A stretch of DNA of 64,000 bases, taken from Ectocarpus siliculosus (taxonomy: Eukaryota > Sar > Phaeophyceae > Ectocarpales > Ectocarpaceae). Under the pieces are notes generated by a model. The model was given only the letters and a program-made list of their open reading frames with translations. It searched no databases and was not told the DNA's origin. Every line of letters begins with the position of its first letter. Position 1 is the stretch's first letter. Shown in pieces: positions 21,901 to 33,800 of the stretch. The DNA is taken from positions 4,077,077 through 4,141,076 of the forward strand of contig FN649728.1 in assembly GCA_000310025.1 (NCBI GenBank), read 5' to 3'. Both the position numbers and the translations under genes were made by a program.

Positions 21901-23082
21901 TACTTCGAGGCCATCAAAGAACATGTCATTCATTGCTGGCAACTGCCCACGAAGTCAGATTGGGAGGCCTTCGAGTCGACGCAGGGGTGGGTGACGAATG
22001 CTTACCGACACCAAATCCTTCGTCGCACCCACCGGTTTTCGAAGTCAAGCGTCTAACTCGCCGCTGTAGCGTGGAGTACTCGTTAAACTGAGCATGGGCT
22101 GGTTAGGTGAGCTGATCACTCGGCAGCCTCAGGAGCCTACCCGCCACCTTTACGACTACCGTGCGCTTTTCGAGCTAGGCCGAAGTACGCGCCGCATGAA
22201 ATCGCCGTTGGACGAGTACAGTGGAGATGCGGGGGCGGTGATAAGGTCATGGGCTTTTGCTTGAGGGGAACGCGGTAGCGCAGGGAGGAGATCCGGCCAT
22301 CGAAGAGCAGAGTGAAGGTCTCAGTGTAGTTTCGACGGGCGTTAGTGGAGCGCGGGGGACAACCACGCCGAACGTGACCCTTGCTTGTGGATCTCTAAAG
22401 GTTCAATGTTTGCTCAGATTCGTCAATGTTTCAGGCGATGCCGCGCCTGTATTTCTACCTTATGGTAATCGCGGAAGCTGCGGTACGCCGTGTTCAGAGG
22501 TATCTGTTGAGCGACGCTCTACTCTGGTACATGAACACACGCTGCTCTCAAGTGTCAGGTTGAATCCACGCAGGAAAAAAAACGGTGTCCTGGGGCCCTC
22601 GGCGTACAAATAAGAACAAGAACCCCGTTTTTCATACAGATATGCCCGGTCGAAATAAGCACTCTGAAAAGAAGAACAGGTGTTCAATTTGAGGCAGCCA
22701 ATAAACATCGAGCCTCAGCCAAAATAAGCGGTTCTTAAGTGCGGGCGCCATCTGTATGTACATTGTTTCGTTTTTTTTTTTTGCAGCAGCAGCAGCAGAG
22801 TTAGTTTTGTCCTTGTTGTGTATGATGCATCTGCAATCATGGCGGGGGTGTCATGTGGGGGGGCTGTTGGCGTAAAGATATATCGTTGGGATGATAGTTT
22901 CTTGGGTGTCACAGGAGGGGGGCTGTTTGCATGGATGGATGTTTTAGCTTCGTTTTCTATCGTTTCTTGGACAACAGCGATAGCACCGATTTGTGGGTGC
23001 GCGCTCTTTTGGGATGGGTACTGGGATACTCTATTCGAAGAAGGGTTTGACGTGTTTGGACGATTAATGGTTGGGGCCATTG

Positions 23083-23379
23083 TGTTATGGAGGAGCAGAG
23101 AAATAAAAGAGGGAAGGGAGCAAGCTCGTTGCTCCTGGCTTCGGGTACTCATAGTTGTTGTTTGATCTCTTGTTTAGCCTTCTTAGACCAGGTCCGCTCA
23201 GCGCCCACTCGGAGAGTGAGGGAGCGGGGCTGGGATTTTGATCTTCCTTCAAGCTACTTCAATACCCCTCAACGTCGCCAAATATCCATATCCAAAGAAA
23301 ATTCAAAATATCCAATAAGCGCTCATAAAACGTTCATGAAACGCTCGTACAATGCAAATACACTAGTTGCTCCATTACA
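23083..23379 (-). repeat. Gypsy LTR (3' LTR of the element)
   Basis: On the minus strand it starts TGTAATGGAGCAACTAG and ends CCATAACA. A G-rich stretch (AGGGTGGGCTAA) just inside it is the likely polypurine tract. It is nearly identical to 40573-40870. Confidence 0.9.
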
Positions 23380-23764
23380 TTAGCCCACCCTGGGAAGTCG
23401 TAGATGCAGATACTTTATCGTCAATCCAATACTCAACCTCAAATAAAGATCGAAGATGCGACTTTCCAAATCAGACAAAATAAGATAAAATAAAAGCAAC
23501 TAGGGTCAGAGAAAATAGTTCATCCCCGACAAATACTCCAAACCATCCCCACACCGCACAGTGATGACTACTGAGAATCACATCGCCAACGACGGAACCA
23601 GTCTGAATCAAAATGGGGTTCGGTCGCGTTGGGCACGCAAAGGTCGGGGTGACTATTGCAACAACAGAAGAAGCTCACACCACCCAAACACGCGCTATCG
23701 CACCACTGCGTACTATGTAGAACAAACCATAAAAAACATGTAGCGGCCCGTAGGCGGCATGATA

Positions 23765-25860
23765 TCAAAGCACAGATCCAGATGGGGCAACAGCTAGCTG
23801 TGCCACAACGCCTGGTGTTCGCGACGTAACGCCATCATCCGTGGAAGGGTTGGTCAAACCACGAGTACGGTGTTTTTGCAAGCACCAAGAACCACAAGGA
23901 GCATCCAAAACCGTGGAGTAACTATACTCCGGGAGAGAAAGCTTTCGAGAGCCGGGGGTGTCCAAAAATCGAACAATGTACTGGCCTGTTACGAAACCAC
24001 TAATCTGCCCAAGCCACCAAAGTCCATCCAAAGCTTTGTACCAAATGTGGGCTCCGACAGGCAAAACAGAAACAGAGAAGCGAGCCAACCAAATGTCACG
24101 CGAAACCAACTCGTACCCAGGAGCAATGAAACGTTCGGCCTGATTCCGAGCAAGTTCTCGGTCGGCCGAAGCTATCCGAGCATTACGGTAAGCTCGGTTT
24201 CCTTGTACGCGCTGACTAGCGTTACCAGACCAGTAAAGCAGAATGTGTTTTCTGTACTCCTGCAAATCAGACTCCCTTTCCCACGACGGTGTCCACAAAC
24301 CAATCCAATGGGTCAGGTACAAGACAGCTACCACACCACCGCGTCCACGTACAATTTGGTGTCCTGAAGTATTCTCAACATCCAGACGACTAGACTCCGC
24401 TAAAATATCATCAGCAGTCAAATTATACGGGGGAGACTTGTTACTATACGAGTGCAAAACATATTTCGACAGATTGGCCGGCATATACTTCGGCAGGTCA
24501 TCCGTGTCGTATGGGTTGGTACACGGTTTGCACCGCAAAACGGAGACACGGTTGCGGGATTCTGGTCCCAGCATGTCTGACGGCAGGTCCAGGTAGAGAA
24601 GTTTGCGCTCCACAGGTTTTCCATCCGGTGAATCCTCCGCTTTGGCCGGGCCAACAGCAAGGATTCTATACGGTCCGGTGTAGTTGAGCGAAAGCTTCGC
24701 TTTGAGCACCGAATCATCGGTGCGTTTCCGCACACCCTGCCGAATAGTAGCGGCAGAGTTGTAGACCCAAGCCCAACCACCACCTTCGTATTTCGGGATC
24801 TGACGCAGACCGTCCAACAGTGCAGAGTTACGACGTTCGACACGCGACACCGTAATCGCATGTTGTTCCCGCACCAACGCGTAAGCTCGTCTCTGGCGTT
24901 CCACCGCAAGATTGCAGAAAGCGAGCTGGTCTCGATCCAAACTTTGATGGCCACCCACGCTAGGGTGGTCCAAAACAGAAAGCGGGAGACGGGGCAACCG
25001 TCCAATATGCACTTCATTCGGCGCCAAACCTGTGGCGGTGTTTACCGAGTTGTTGTATGCAAACTCGACATGGGGAAGATGGACGTCCCAATCGTCCTGA
25101 CGCTCATTGACCACAACAGCAAGCATTTGAGCCATGGTGTGGTTAACACGCTCGGCCCCACCGTTAGTTTGGGGGTGGTACGAACTGGTGGTGACTTTCT
25201 TGATCTTCATCAGCTCGTAAATAGCCATGGATAACTTGGAACAAAATTGCATACCGTTATCCGAAAGAAGAGTCACCGGACAACCCCACAACGCCACGTA
25301 GCGGTTGACGAAAATATTAGCCGTTTAGCGGTAAATTCCGCCTTGGTAGTGGCATACATATCCGCCCGTCGACTGAAACGGTCCGTAAACAAAAGTATAT
25401 ATGCATTCCCACGGGACGTGACCGGCAATGGCCCAAAAAAATCGACGCACACTACAATACCCGGCCCATTCGGGAGGGGCAGAGTGGGCGTAGGCCAACG
25501 ATACGTTTGCCGGGAAGTCTTGCGCGCTTGGCAAATTAAGCAATGCCGAAGCCACCAACGAACGGACAAAATCCATCCCAATCCACCAGAAAAATCGCTC
25601 CAACATACGTAAAGTCCGAGCGGTGCCCAGGTGAAAAGACGCGGTGGCGTGACATGCTTGTAGGACCCAAGGTCGCAATAGCATAGGCACGTGTATGCGT
25701 GGAGTCTTCGAAGGCGGGAGGCGAGTGATACGCCCGCCCGAACTACCGAGAGGCAGTGGGGCAGAATTTCGCACCAACAATCGCGTACCATCGTCTGTAA
25801 TGTGTAGGCATGTTTTAGATGCGAGGGCGACAACATCAGACAACGCCGGCCGTCGCGCAC
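23765..25860 (-). CDS. Gypsy integrase region with chromodomain and a second Tudor/Agenet-like module
   Basis: The integrase catalytic core is recognised by CVDFFGPLP, LLSDNGMQFCSKL and SSYHPQTNGGAERVNHTMAQ, which hold the D, D and E of the DDE triad; a zinc-binding H-x3-H segment (QACHATASFHLG) lies just upstream in the element. After the core comes a GPY-like stretch (YTGPYRIL). Then a chromodomain (about 24225-24420) reads VRGRGGVVAVLYLTHWIGLW and PSWERESDLQEYRKHILLYW. About 60 residues later a third module (about 23900-24056) reads GAHIWYKALDGLWWLGQISG and YIVRFLDTPGSRKLSL, which resembles a Tudor/Agenet barrel. Integrase joins the cDNA to chromosomal DNA; chromodomains of chromoviruses steer it to marked chromatin. 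This region is part of a broken element. Confidence 0.8.
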
Positions 25861-28800
25861 AGGGCAAGCAATCCCAGAATGTATCCGGCAAAACCGCCGG
25901 GAATCCCAAAGACAAAAAATTTATAGCCGCGACACACTCAATTTCTGACAGCTGTTCTCGGGCCCAATCGGCATGCGAGAATGTATGCACACAGTCGCGG
26001 AGGTGAGCTTCCTCAGCGGCCGTGGGCGGCACCACGGAAGTCGCAGGGCTAGTACTTGCGGGCGACAACACTGGCGGCATGGGCGCCGCGGGCGGCGGTG
26101 GCGCCGGGGTGGCGGCAGCAGGCGCGGGCGGCGGCGGCTGCAATTCAGCCGGCGCCGGAGAAGGCAGCGGGCCAGAAGTAGGGCTACCCACGGTTCTCGC
26201 AGACCGCGCAGCACCGGTCGACCGGCCCGGCGTTCGAGGAGGCCGCGGCGTTCTGGGCACCACAACGGCCCGTGGTTGTTTCGGAAAATAATTGGGACGG
26301 CTGTGAGCCAGGCCCGAGGCCGAATTCGTTCTCGCCCGAGTACGAGAAGAAATCAGAGGGCCACGCGAAAACGACAGGACAGCTGAGGAGGTTCCGACGG
26401 TGGACGAGGGAACGACGTCTGGCTCCGCAGAAACGGAAGCCGGAGGAGGTCCATCGGGCACAGAACTCTCGGGGGCTGCATCGCAAACGACAGCGAAAAC
26501 ACCAGACGGCGAAGATTTCGACGAGTCAACTACGGAGAAGGGCGACGGAGCCGGCAGGACCATTTGTGGCCCAAAACGGCGGAAGTCCCCAAAGCCATCC
26601 TCCGTCAGAGGCGCGTGTGCCAACGCGTCTCGTTGATCGTCAATGTCAAGCCCACCCAAGCCGATGTTCGGCGTCGAACTAGAGTGATAACTCCGTCCGC
26701 ACGCACGAATGAGATACACGCCCGCGGCGTCATCGACTGCGATACTGGCGTCACCGTGTCTATCCGCGTCGGTTGCCGGCAAGGGCAACCGCGAAAGAAA
26801 ATCCGGAATGGCGTTGGCAGTGCTATTGCGGTAGACAAGGGTGTAATTGAACGAGGAAAGGAACTCGAGCCAACGTTGGACGCGGGCGTTGTGTTCACCC
26901 ACCTTGACGATGCTCTCCACAGCCTTGTGATCCGAATAAATCAGAAAGTGCGTAGACCAAAAATAACCGCGTAAGCGTTTAATTGCCCACACGATACTGC
27001 CAGCTTCCAAGTCGAGCACTGTCCAATTGCGCTCGGATTCGAGCGTAGCGCGGCTAACGAACAGAATGGGACGGATTGAACCATCGGCCTGTTCCTGTTC
27101 AAGGGCCGCACCAAAACCATCGATACAGGCGTCACAGCAAAAGCCGAAGAGGGCGGCTGCCATCTGCGACAGCGTCCCAATCCGGGAAAGCCAAAACCGG
27201 AGGTTCTGACAGTTTCGCCAAGAGTTCTTTGACGGTATCCGCCTCTGGCGTAAAACAAAACTTCGCGTCCTTACGCAAAAGGTCTGTGAGTGGTTTCACG
27301 CGCATGGCCAAACCCTTGATGAATTTGCGGCAATACGAAAGCCCACCCAGCAAGGAACGCAGCTTTTTGACGTTGTTAGGCAGCGGCATTTTTGTGAGGG
27401 CTTCGACCTTATCGGCACGAGGACTAACACCCGCAGGGGAGATTGTGTAGCCTAAATAAACAGCCTCCTTAGCGCCGACGCGACTCTTGAAAGGAGAAAG
27501 CTTGAGGTTGTACTTGCGCAAACGCTCCAAAAACAACCGTATGTTGGCGACATGGTGGGTGGGGTCGGCGTCAAACACAATCACATCGTCCAGGTATGCA
27601 AGCACATGGTCCAGACCTTTAACCACTTCGTTGATGACCATGGTGAACCACAGCGGTGCCACGGAGCTTCCCTGAGGCATACGGAGCCACTCGAAAAGTT
27701 GCGTGGGCGTACCAAACGCCGTAAGCTGAACCGTGTCCTCTTCGACGGTGATTTGGTGGAAAGTGGAGTTAAGATCGAAAATGGAAAACACCTTGCCCTT
27801 GTGCAGGGAATCGATGATGTGGTCAACTCGCGGCTGCGGTTGTTGACCAAGGCTGCACAATTTGTTAAGCTTTTTGTAGTTCACGGTCAAACGCAGATTG
27901 CCGTCCTTTTTAGGCATGACAACCAGAGGGCTCGCCCACGGCGATTGCGAGTGCTGAATAAGACCGGCAGCAAGGTATTGATCGAGAATTGCATCGACCT
28001 TTTTCTCCACCAGAGGGTTGAGCCTATAGGGACGCGAGGCCAACGGTTTCGTGCCCGGGGGCACTTCCAAGCGAAACGGTTTCACGGAACAGCAACCGAA
28101 ATCGGACGGTGACCGCGAAAACACATCCGAAAAGTCACACTGCACATCCGCCAGGCTGTCGATGGCTTCCGGGGTCCAACCCGAGTCATGTAAATCAAAA
28201 GTCACATCGTGCAAATGTGCAGGCAAACGTTGCCACAACTCGCGAAAACTCACTCGCTGCGCTTCTGAGAGGTGTTCCAACAGATCCGGTGGCGGCGGTT
28301 TCGGCGGCAGTGAGGCCGCGGGAGAATCCGAGATCTCCGGATCCGCAACCGGGATGTTTGAATGCAAAGAATTCACGCGAGACGGCGGTTCATCCGCGAA
28401 ACGGGCTGGCGGCGGAGGGTCACTCAACCCAACACCCTCGGCCGTCTGCGGTGTAGGATCAATCGACGCAAGCGGAATCTGCACAAGTGGGGCAGTCGCC
28501 ACTCCAAGCACCTCACCTGGCTCCAGCTCGGCGCACCCTGTCAATGGGATGTGTTGAGGCCCGTCCGAAACAAACGCGTCCGACGCCGAGAGGCCGCCGT
28601 GTTTCGGTAAAAATGTGACAAGATAGTTGCCGGTGAGAGCGGGGGTGCCAGAGTTGCGAATGAGGTTCACCCTCGTCAAAGTGGGTTTATCGGAAAGGGA
28701 GACACCCTTCCTGCCGGCGTACCGCAGGAAGTAAGATGCCCCGGGGGCGGAGGGTCCAGCGACATACGCGGAAGCTCCCGCCGCAAAATCCGATGACAGA

Positions 28801-28931
28801 GAAAGTTTCTCCATAATGCGTCCACTTGCCGACCGCATGGGCAAAGTAGTGGACAAACGAGAGTTAAAAACCATCCCAACTATCACGTCCAAGAAGGAGG
28901 GCGTGACCCATGGCGGCAGCTGGGACAACAT
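25325..28931 (-). CDS. Gypsy reverse transcriptase and RNase H region
   Basis: Reverse transcriptase motifs in order on the minus strand: VEKKVDAILDQYLAAGLIQ, SPWASPLVVMPKKDGNLRL, FDLNSTFHQITVEEDTVQLT, LRMPQGSSVAPLWFTMVINE and AYLDDVIVF (the catalytic YLDD, at about 27581-27600), then LGYTISPAGVSP and LLGGLSYCRKFIKGLA. RNase H follows with FCCDACIDGFGAALEQ, SERNWTVLDLEAGSIVWAI and LIYSDHKAVE. A long Pro/Ala-rich linker separates RNase H from the integrase zinc-binding segment. The order RT-RH-INT is that of Ty3/gypsy. This belongs to the element that holds the NADAR domain, and I treat it as a fossil. Confidence 0.85.
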
Positions 28932-30819
28932 ACACCCAGACCGCTAACGAAGCGGTGGCACTATCACCATAAAAAAATTGAACGGACAGCCGCACGGATG
29001 AGGTGGTTTCAAGGGCATTGCCAGAGCCAAAACCACCCCACTGCCGAACGGGCACCGAACGACGACTGTGGACGGATGCAGCTCCTGACGCCTCCATGGC
29101 TTCAAGGAAAGCATCACTAATGAAAGATGAAGGTGAGTCCGAGTCCAAAAGGGCTACACCAGGCGCTGTACACACGGCTCCTGTACCACTATGCACGCGG
29201 ACTCGCGTCGTTGAGGTATCGCAATCAACTAAAACATCACCGCTCACCAAATCTGGGCCGTGTTCCGCCAATAGCGGCGGTGGGGAAGCGGCGGCTTCGC
29301 GAAAAGCAGTCGAGGCAATATGCAGCACCTGTTTCGAGTGGTCCGCGGGCGTGTTGGCTGGCACGTCCAGCGGGCCACGCGTGTCCTCGGGCGAGGAATC
29401 ATTGGCCGAAGAGTCCTCACCCGGGGGCGCAATTTCGTGGGTAGTGGGACACACGGGGGCAGGTTGCCCCGAGTGTTCAGGGCGTAAAGGCTTATTGGGT
29501 TCGACCGGGCGCACACGCAGAAGCGTGCGCGTCCCAACAAGCGCTTTGCCCAAAAGGTTTTTACCAGTCCACTTGGAGGGCGACGCCGCACGCGGATCGA
29601 AGGCATCAACACCAATGCCCCACAATCCGTCATAAGGACTGGCCTCCGCTATCTGTCTATCGCCCGTAGCCAACAAACGTTCACGCGCGTCAGCATTTTG
29701 GGCGAATTTTGCATACAAAAGCGAAAAGACAACATCCTCGCGCCGGAGTTCCCATAGAGCATGGTCAAAACCGCGTACCTTGCGACCAAGGGACTTGTGC
29801 TCTCTCGGGTCGGAGGTAGCCATGATTTTGGCATAAGCGGCATCATCGCCGAAAATGCGGGCTTTCTCCGCCATCATGAACTGTTCGCCGCACACGTAGC
29901 GAATGCCATGAACCGAGAACTCACAGGGCGTCCAGTTAGACAGAAACGACGGCGGTTTCCAAAAGAGGAAAACCTCATCGTTATAGTATTCCTGACAACC
30001 GTCAAAAACAGGGGCCTGCCGCGCGGGTGCGCTTACCTTCCCCGAAGAAATATCATCAAGAGAAATGGCACCGGCAACCGGCAGGACAATCTGGGTGCCG
30101 CCCGAAGGCGGGCCGGATTGTGGGTTACGAGGAGAGGCAGGCAAGAGCGGTGAACCAGCCGCAGAAGCGTGCGAAACCAAGCGGTCTACGCGGGCGTGTT
30201 CGCGCAAAACGTCGGCGTAGGCCTGTTCATTAAAAGCGGCCTTCATCGCGGGCGCTCGACCAACATGGTCAGCGGCCGCGGGAGGCTCGGGACCGCTATT
30301 TCGTGACAAAGAACATGAACCTTCCGATTTGGGGAAACCGTTACTTGCGCTCGGCAACGGCGGTGCAGTCAGCACCGTGCGACGTTGGTGGTCCGTAGAG
30401 GAACGTCGCGAGGGGTCCGGAGGGGGCGCGGTGGGTACAAGCGTACTCGAGCCACCGCGGCGGGCCTGCGGTTGTCCCGAAGGTTCCTGTGCTCCAACGT
30501 GGTTGACGAGACCACCCGGAGCCGCCGAAACGGTGGGAGAAGCCGGAGCCATGCCTCCGGGGGGCGTAGACATCGGGGCGAGCGTCCGTGAGACACCCGA
30601 AGTCTGGTCGGCCCCTCGCCCACACCACAAGACTGTATTCGGCGCCGACGAGTCACGTCGGTCATCCAAAACAGGCTGTAATGAGGCGTGAGGCGACATC
30701 TGAGAAATAAAAGGTTGGGAAACTAACATAGGTGAACCCGAAGGCGTCTGTGTGATACGAACATCTTGGGAACTAGTCGTACAGCGCACACCCGGTGCTG
30801 TTGACGGCGATGTGTGCAA
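28864..30819 (-). CDS. Gypsy frame with a NADAR (YbiA-like) domain followed by the aspartic protease
   Basis: This 651-codon frame lies between gag and the reverse transcriptase. Residues 1-280 are low-complexity Ser/Pro-rich. Residues about 282-436 (29512-29976) form a NADAR/DUF1768 domain: FWKPPSFLSNWTPCEF, YVCGEQFMMAEKARIFGD, SLGRKVRGFD, FAQNADARERLLATGDRQ, IAEASPYDGLWGIG and WTGKNLLGKAL follow the family order with its conserved E, W and D positions. Known NADAR proteins are N-glycosidases: YbiA/RibX cleaves riboflavin intermediates, and NADAR partners of DarT toxins remove ADP-ribose from guanine in DNA. Residues about 556-651 are a retroviral-type protease (VALLDSDSPSSFISDAFLEA). The domain assignment is strong; its job in the element is unknown. 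Confidence 0.88.
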   Translation of the reverse strand: MHTSPSTAPGVRCTTSSQDVRITQTPSGSPMLVSQPFISQMSPHASLQPVLDDRRDSSAPNTVLWCGRGADQTSGVSRTLAPMSTPPGGMAPASPTVSAAPGGLVNHVGAQEPSGQPQARRGGSSTLVPTAPPPDPSRRSSTDHQRRTVLTAPPLPSASNGFPKSEGSCSLSRNSGPEPPAAADHVGRAPAMKAAFNEQAYADVLREHARVDRLVSHASAAGSPLLPASPRNPQSGPPSGGTQIVLPVAGAISLDDISSGKVSAPARQAPVFDGCQEYYNDEVFLFWKPPSFLSNWTPCEFSVHGIRYVCGEQFMMAEKARIFGDDAAYAKIMATSDPREHKSLGRKVRGFDHALWELRREDVVFSLLYAKFAQNADARERLLATGDRQIAEASPYDGLWGIGVDAFDPRAASPSKWTGKNLLGKALVGTRTLLRVRPVEPNKPLRPEHSGQPAPVCPTTHEIAPPGEDSSANDSSPEDTRGPLDVPANTPADHSKQVLHIASTAFREAAASPPPLLAEHGPDLVSGDVLVDCDTSTTRVRVHSGTGAVCTAPGVALLDSDSPSSFISDAFLEAMEASGAASVHSRRSVPVRQWGGFGSGNALETTSSVRLSVQFFYGDSATASLAVWVYVVPAAAMGHALLLGRDSWDGF

Positions 30820-30837
30820 AAGGCCGTCACCGGCGTG

Positions 30838-33800
30838 TCAGTTACCCCGCGAGTGCGGGGTTCCTGAATTTCGAGTGTACGGAGTTCCAGCTACGGCGGC
30901 GGGCGCCGGGGTCGCGGCGGCGCCTACGGCCGGCGCCGGAGGTGGTGCGTGTGTAGTTGAGTTACGTTTCCCAGAGCGGCGGCCGTCGCCCTGTGTATGG
31001 CCGCTGCTCTTACCCGGGCCATTTTTATTGTGTACACGCGGGCGGTGCGACTTCATGCGGCTTTGCCAACGTTGAAAAACCTGAACGCTATCAGCATGCG
31101 AAGCAATGGCCGGGTTTAAGAGGCCGGTGTAATTGGTGAAAGCATACGGGCAAGTTTTGAGGCTGTGGCCCGCCTGCCCGCAGTTGAGACATTGGCCAGA
31201 AAATCGCCGCAGAGCTTGCGCTCGGTCGGCAGGGGTCAACAGCGGTGTAAACAAAGGGGGGTCCATCTTAGCCATACTTGCCACAACGCTGTAAACAAAG
31301 CCGTAGTGACCACGCAACGGCCAGCAGTCGTAGTCCTGCTCAAATGGACATGTGTTATCGGACGGCACAGGGTCGATAGCCATCACCCCGGCGGGAAATT
31401 GTGTTCCCGGCGACCACGCGGACGGCTGCAGCGGCGGCGGCGGTGGCGGCCGCTGCTGCCCCACGGTCGCAGTCATGGCTCGTGTGGGCGCCGATAAAAA
31501 CCCAGAGGTGACAGTGGTAAAATAACGGTCGCCGTTGCAGGCGGGCGAGTGTTTTAGTGCTTCCTCCGACGACAAAGCATCCCAAAGCTCATCCTGATCA
31601 CTAAACACCACGTTGTGGAGAATCTTCTCTTTCAACGGCAAAGACGAGAGAACATTCGGGTACTGCTCCAACAAAGCGTCCCGAAGCGCACGCTGTACCA
31701 TGCGCAGATCCGGCGCGAAAGCCCTATGCGAGGCCAACTCCGACATTGCTAACGCCTTAAACTTCGTAACGAATTTGCTGTACGGCGTGCCGTTGGGCAC
31801 ACCAAAATCCTGCAGCTTGTCGATGCCCCGGTTGAAACCTTTCGGTTCCCACTCATCCGCGAGAAGTTTGAGCAGCCGACGGTATGCCGAAGGCCCCGAC
31901 TTGTCCTTCGTCTCCAAGAAACGTTTCACCTGAGAAAACGAAGAATCCACCAATTCGCGGGTTGCGGCATTGGCGCCTTGAGGGTTCGAAATGGCCATGA
32001 GGACACGCTTGTGAAAGGGGGCATACCATCCAGCCACCCATGAGGGCGACTTGATGGTCTGCTTGCCGGAGGGATCGGCGGCCGACAGAATTTCAGCCAA
32101 CACACTTTCGGTCGAACGAGAGAAGGCAGAAAATTCTGCCGGGGGAAGCGGCACTACCGCATACAATTCCTTCACTTTAAGCTTGCCGTATCCTTTGCGC
32201 ACGCTGAGGGCGTACGCCTCTGCGGCGGCAACGGCGTTTGCATCAAGCTGTGCCTGCGCGGTGCGTGCACCGGCAGACGACAGGGGCAGTGCCCGGTCAT
32301 CAGCGGAATCGCTGGCGGCCGCGTGCACGGCCGGCAGCGGTGGCCTCGCTACCGACACCGCGATAGCCGAGACCGGTGGTTCCTGTGGCATAACACGTTG
32401 GGAGAGCGTCGGTACCACCCTGGAAACATGTGTCGTCTCCGTTTTCACAACGGAGGCGGGGGGCGGTACCTCTGTTTTCACAGCGGCAAATGATGTATGC
32501 GATGGCAAAGCGGAGGCTACTGACGGTGGCTCTGACTTCACTAACGGCACGGGCTGTTGTGGCATCACCGGCGGCTGCGGCACCGGCGGCACCGGCGGCA
32601 TCAGCGGTACCGGCGGCTGCAGCACCGACGGCGGCGGCGTCGGCAGCTGCTGCGGCGCCGGCGCCGGCGGCACCGACAGCGGCGACATCGGCGACGGCAG
32701 TCTCGACGACGGAACGTCAAAAGCCGCTACCGACGGCGACGCCGTCGCCGACGGTTGCCGCTGCTGGGGAAAACTCGACAAAGACATGTGGTGCAATAGC
32801 TGTCGTGCACGTTCTAGCTCAGGCTCGGGGTGGTCAACGATGGGTTGGGTCGCTTTGACCGACGTTTCAGCGATGTGAGGCGGCAAAGAACTGACCGGGG
32901 GCATGGCGGCCGCAGACATTTGGGCAGAAGCGACAGTAATCGGGTCCTGCATTGTCACCGGCCACTGTTGACCCCCAGGACCCATGAACGGCGGCTGCAA
33001 CGAGTACGGGTTTCCAAGCGCATCTACGGCCCACGGCTGCTGGAAAAACGGCACATTTTGTCCTGCGATACCATACTGTACTTGCCTGCTATTCGTCGGA
33101 CCATAGTAGGAGAGATGGGTGTGCCCGCCACGGTCAGAAGCGTCTCCCCCCCCGGCATTCCGGCGGCTACCTCCCCCGTCATTCCGGTGGCTACCCCCGC
33201 CGGCACCCGGATGAGCATCCGTGCGTCCGCGGGAGTCATGTCCTCGCGAACGGCCTGCATCCTGCCTGAGGTATTTCTGTGTATGTGGGCGGTCCTGAGT
33301 ACGAGAGGAGTGGTAGGACCCAGCAGGCGCAGAAGTGCCCCACCTGGAAGGTTCCGAGGGTTGCCCCCCCATTTGGGAGCGGCGACCCCCCGAGCCCGCC
33401 GAACCAGACCTCGAACGTGCAGAAGTGTCCACATCCTCCCTCGAACGAGCGGAGATGCCCACATCCGCCGCCCGCACACTACGCAGATCAATCACCAGCC
33501 GCTCAAGCCGCCGACGTTTCTTGGACGACCAAAGGGGGCTGTAAAGCAGACGTCCAACCGTCTGATCACGCAGAGAAGCTAAATCGAACGAGATCTTGTA
33601 CACTAGCGCAAGGCCAGCATCCTTCGCTCCAGACGTCGCAAAAATGCTGGTGTTGACGAACTCGATTAATCCGTCAATGGTGAGACCTAGAAGTCTAGTG
33701 TCTAGAGAACGAGCCTGGAAATCACCTGCTTCAGAAGACGATGAAGACGAAGAAGACGAGCTGGACGAAGAGGTGCTCGAAGAGGACGAGCTGGACGAGT

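Larger units (their letters stand above)
20367..22754. mobile_element. TIR-bounded element with TA target duplication (Tc1/mariner-like or MITE-derived)
   Basis: The left end reads CAGATGGCGTTCGCACGTAA and the right end, reversed, CAGATGGCGCCCGCACTTAA, so the terminal inverted repeats agree over about 24 bases with three mismatches. TA stands directly outside both ends (20365-20366 and 22755-22756), the duplication made by Tc1/mariner-type transposases. TAAGAAC motifs recur inside both termini. No transposase is recognised. The interior holds a LINE-like fragment and a 100-N gap with an apparent assembly artefact, so the real element is shorter than drawn. It sits in the 3' untranslated region of the old Copia copy. 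Confidence 0.65.

Noticed and set aside
26000-26500. Plus-strand Arg/Gly-rich open frames that could be a nuclear protein
   Set aside because: They lie opposite the Pro/Ala-rich linker of the Gypsy polyprotein and have no motif of their own.
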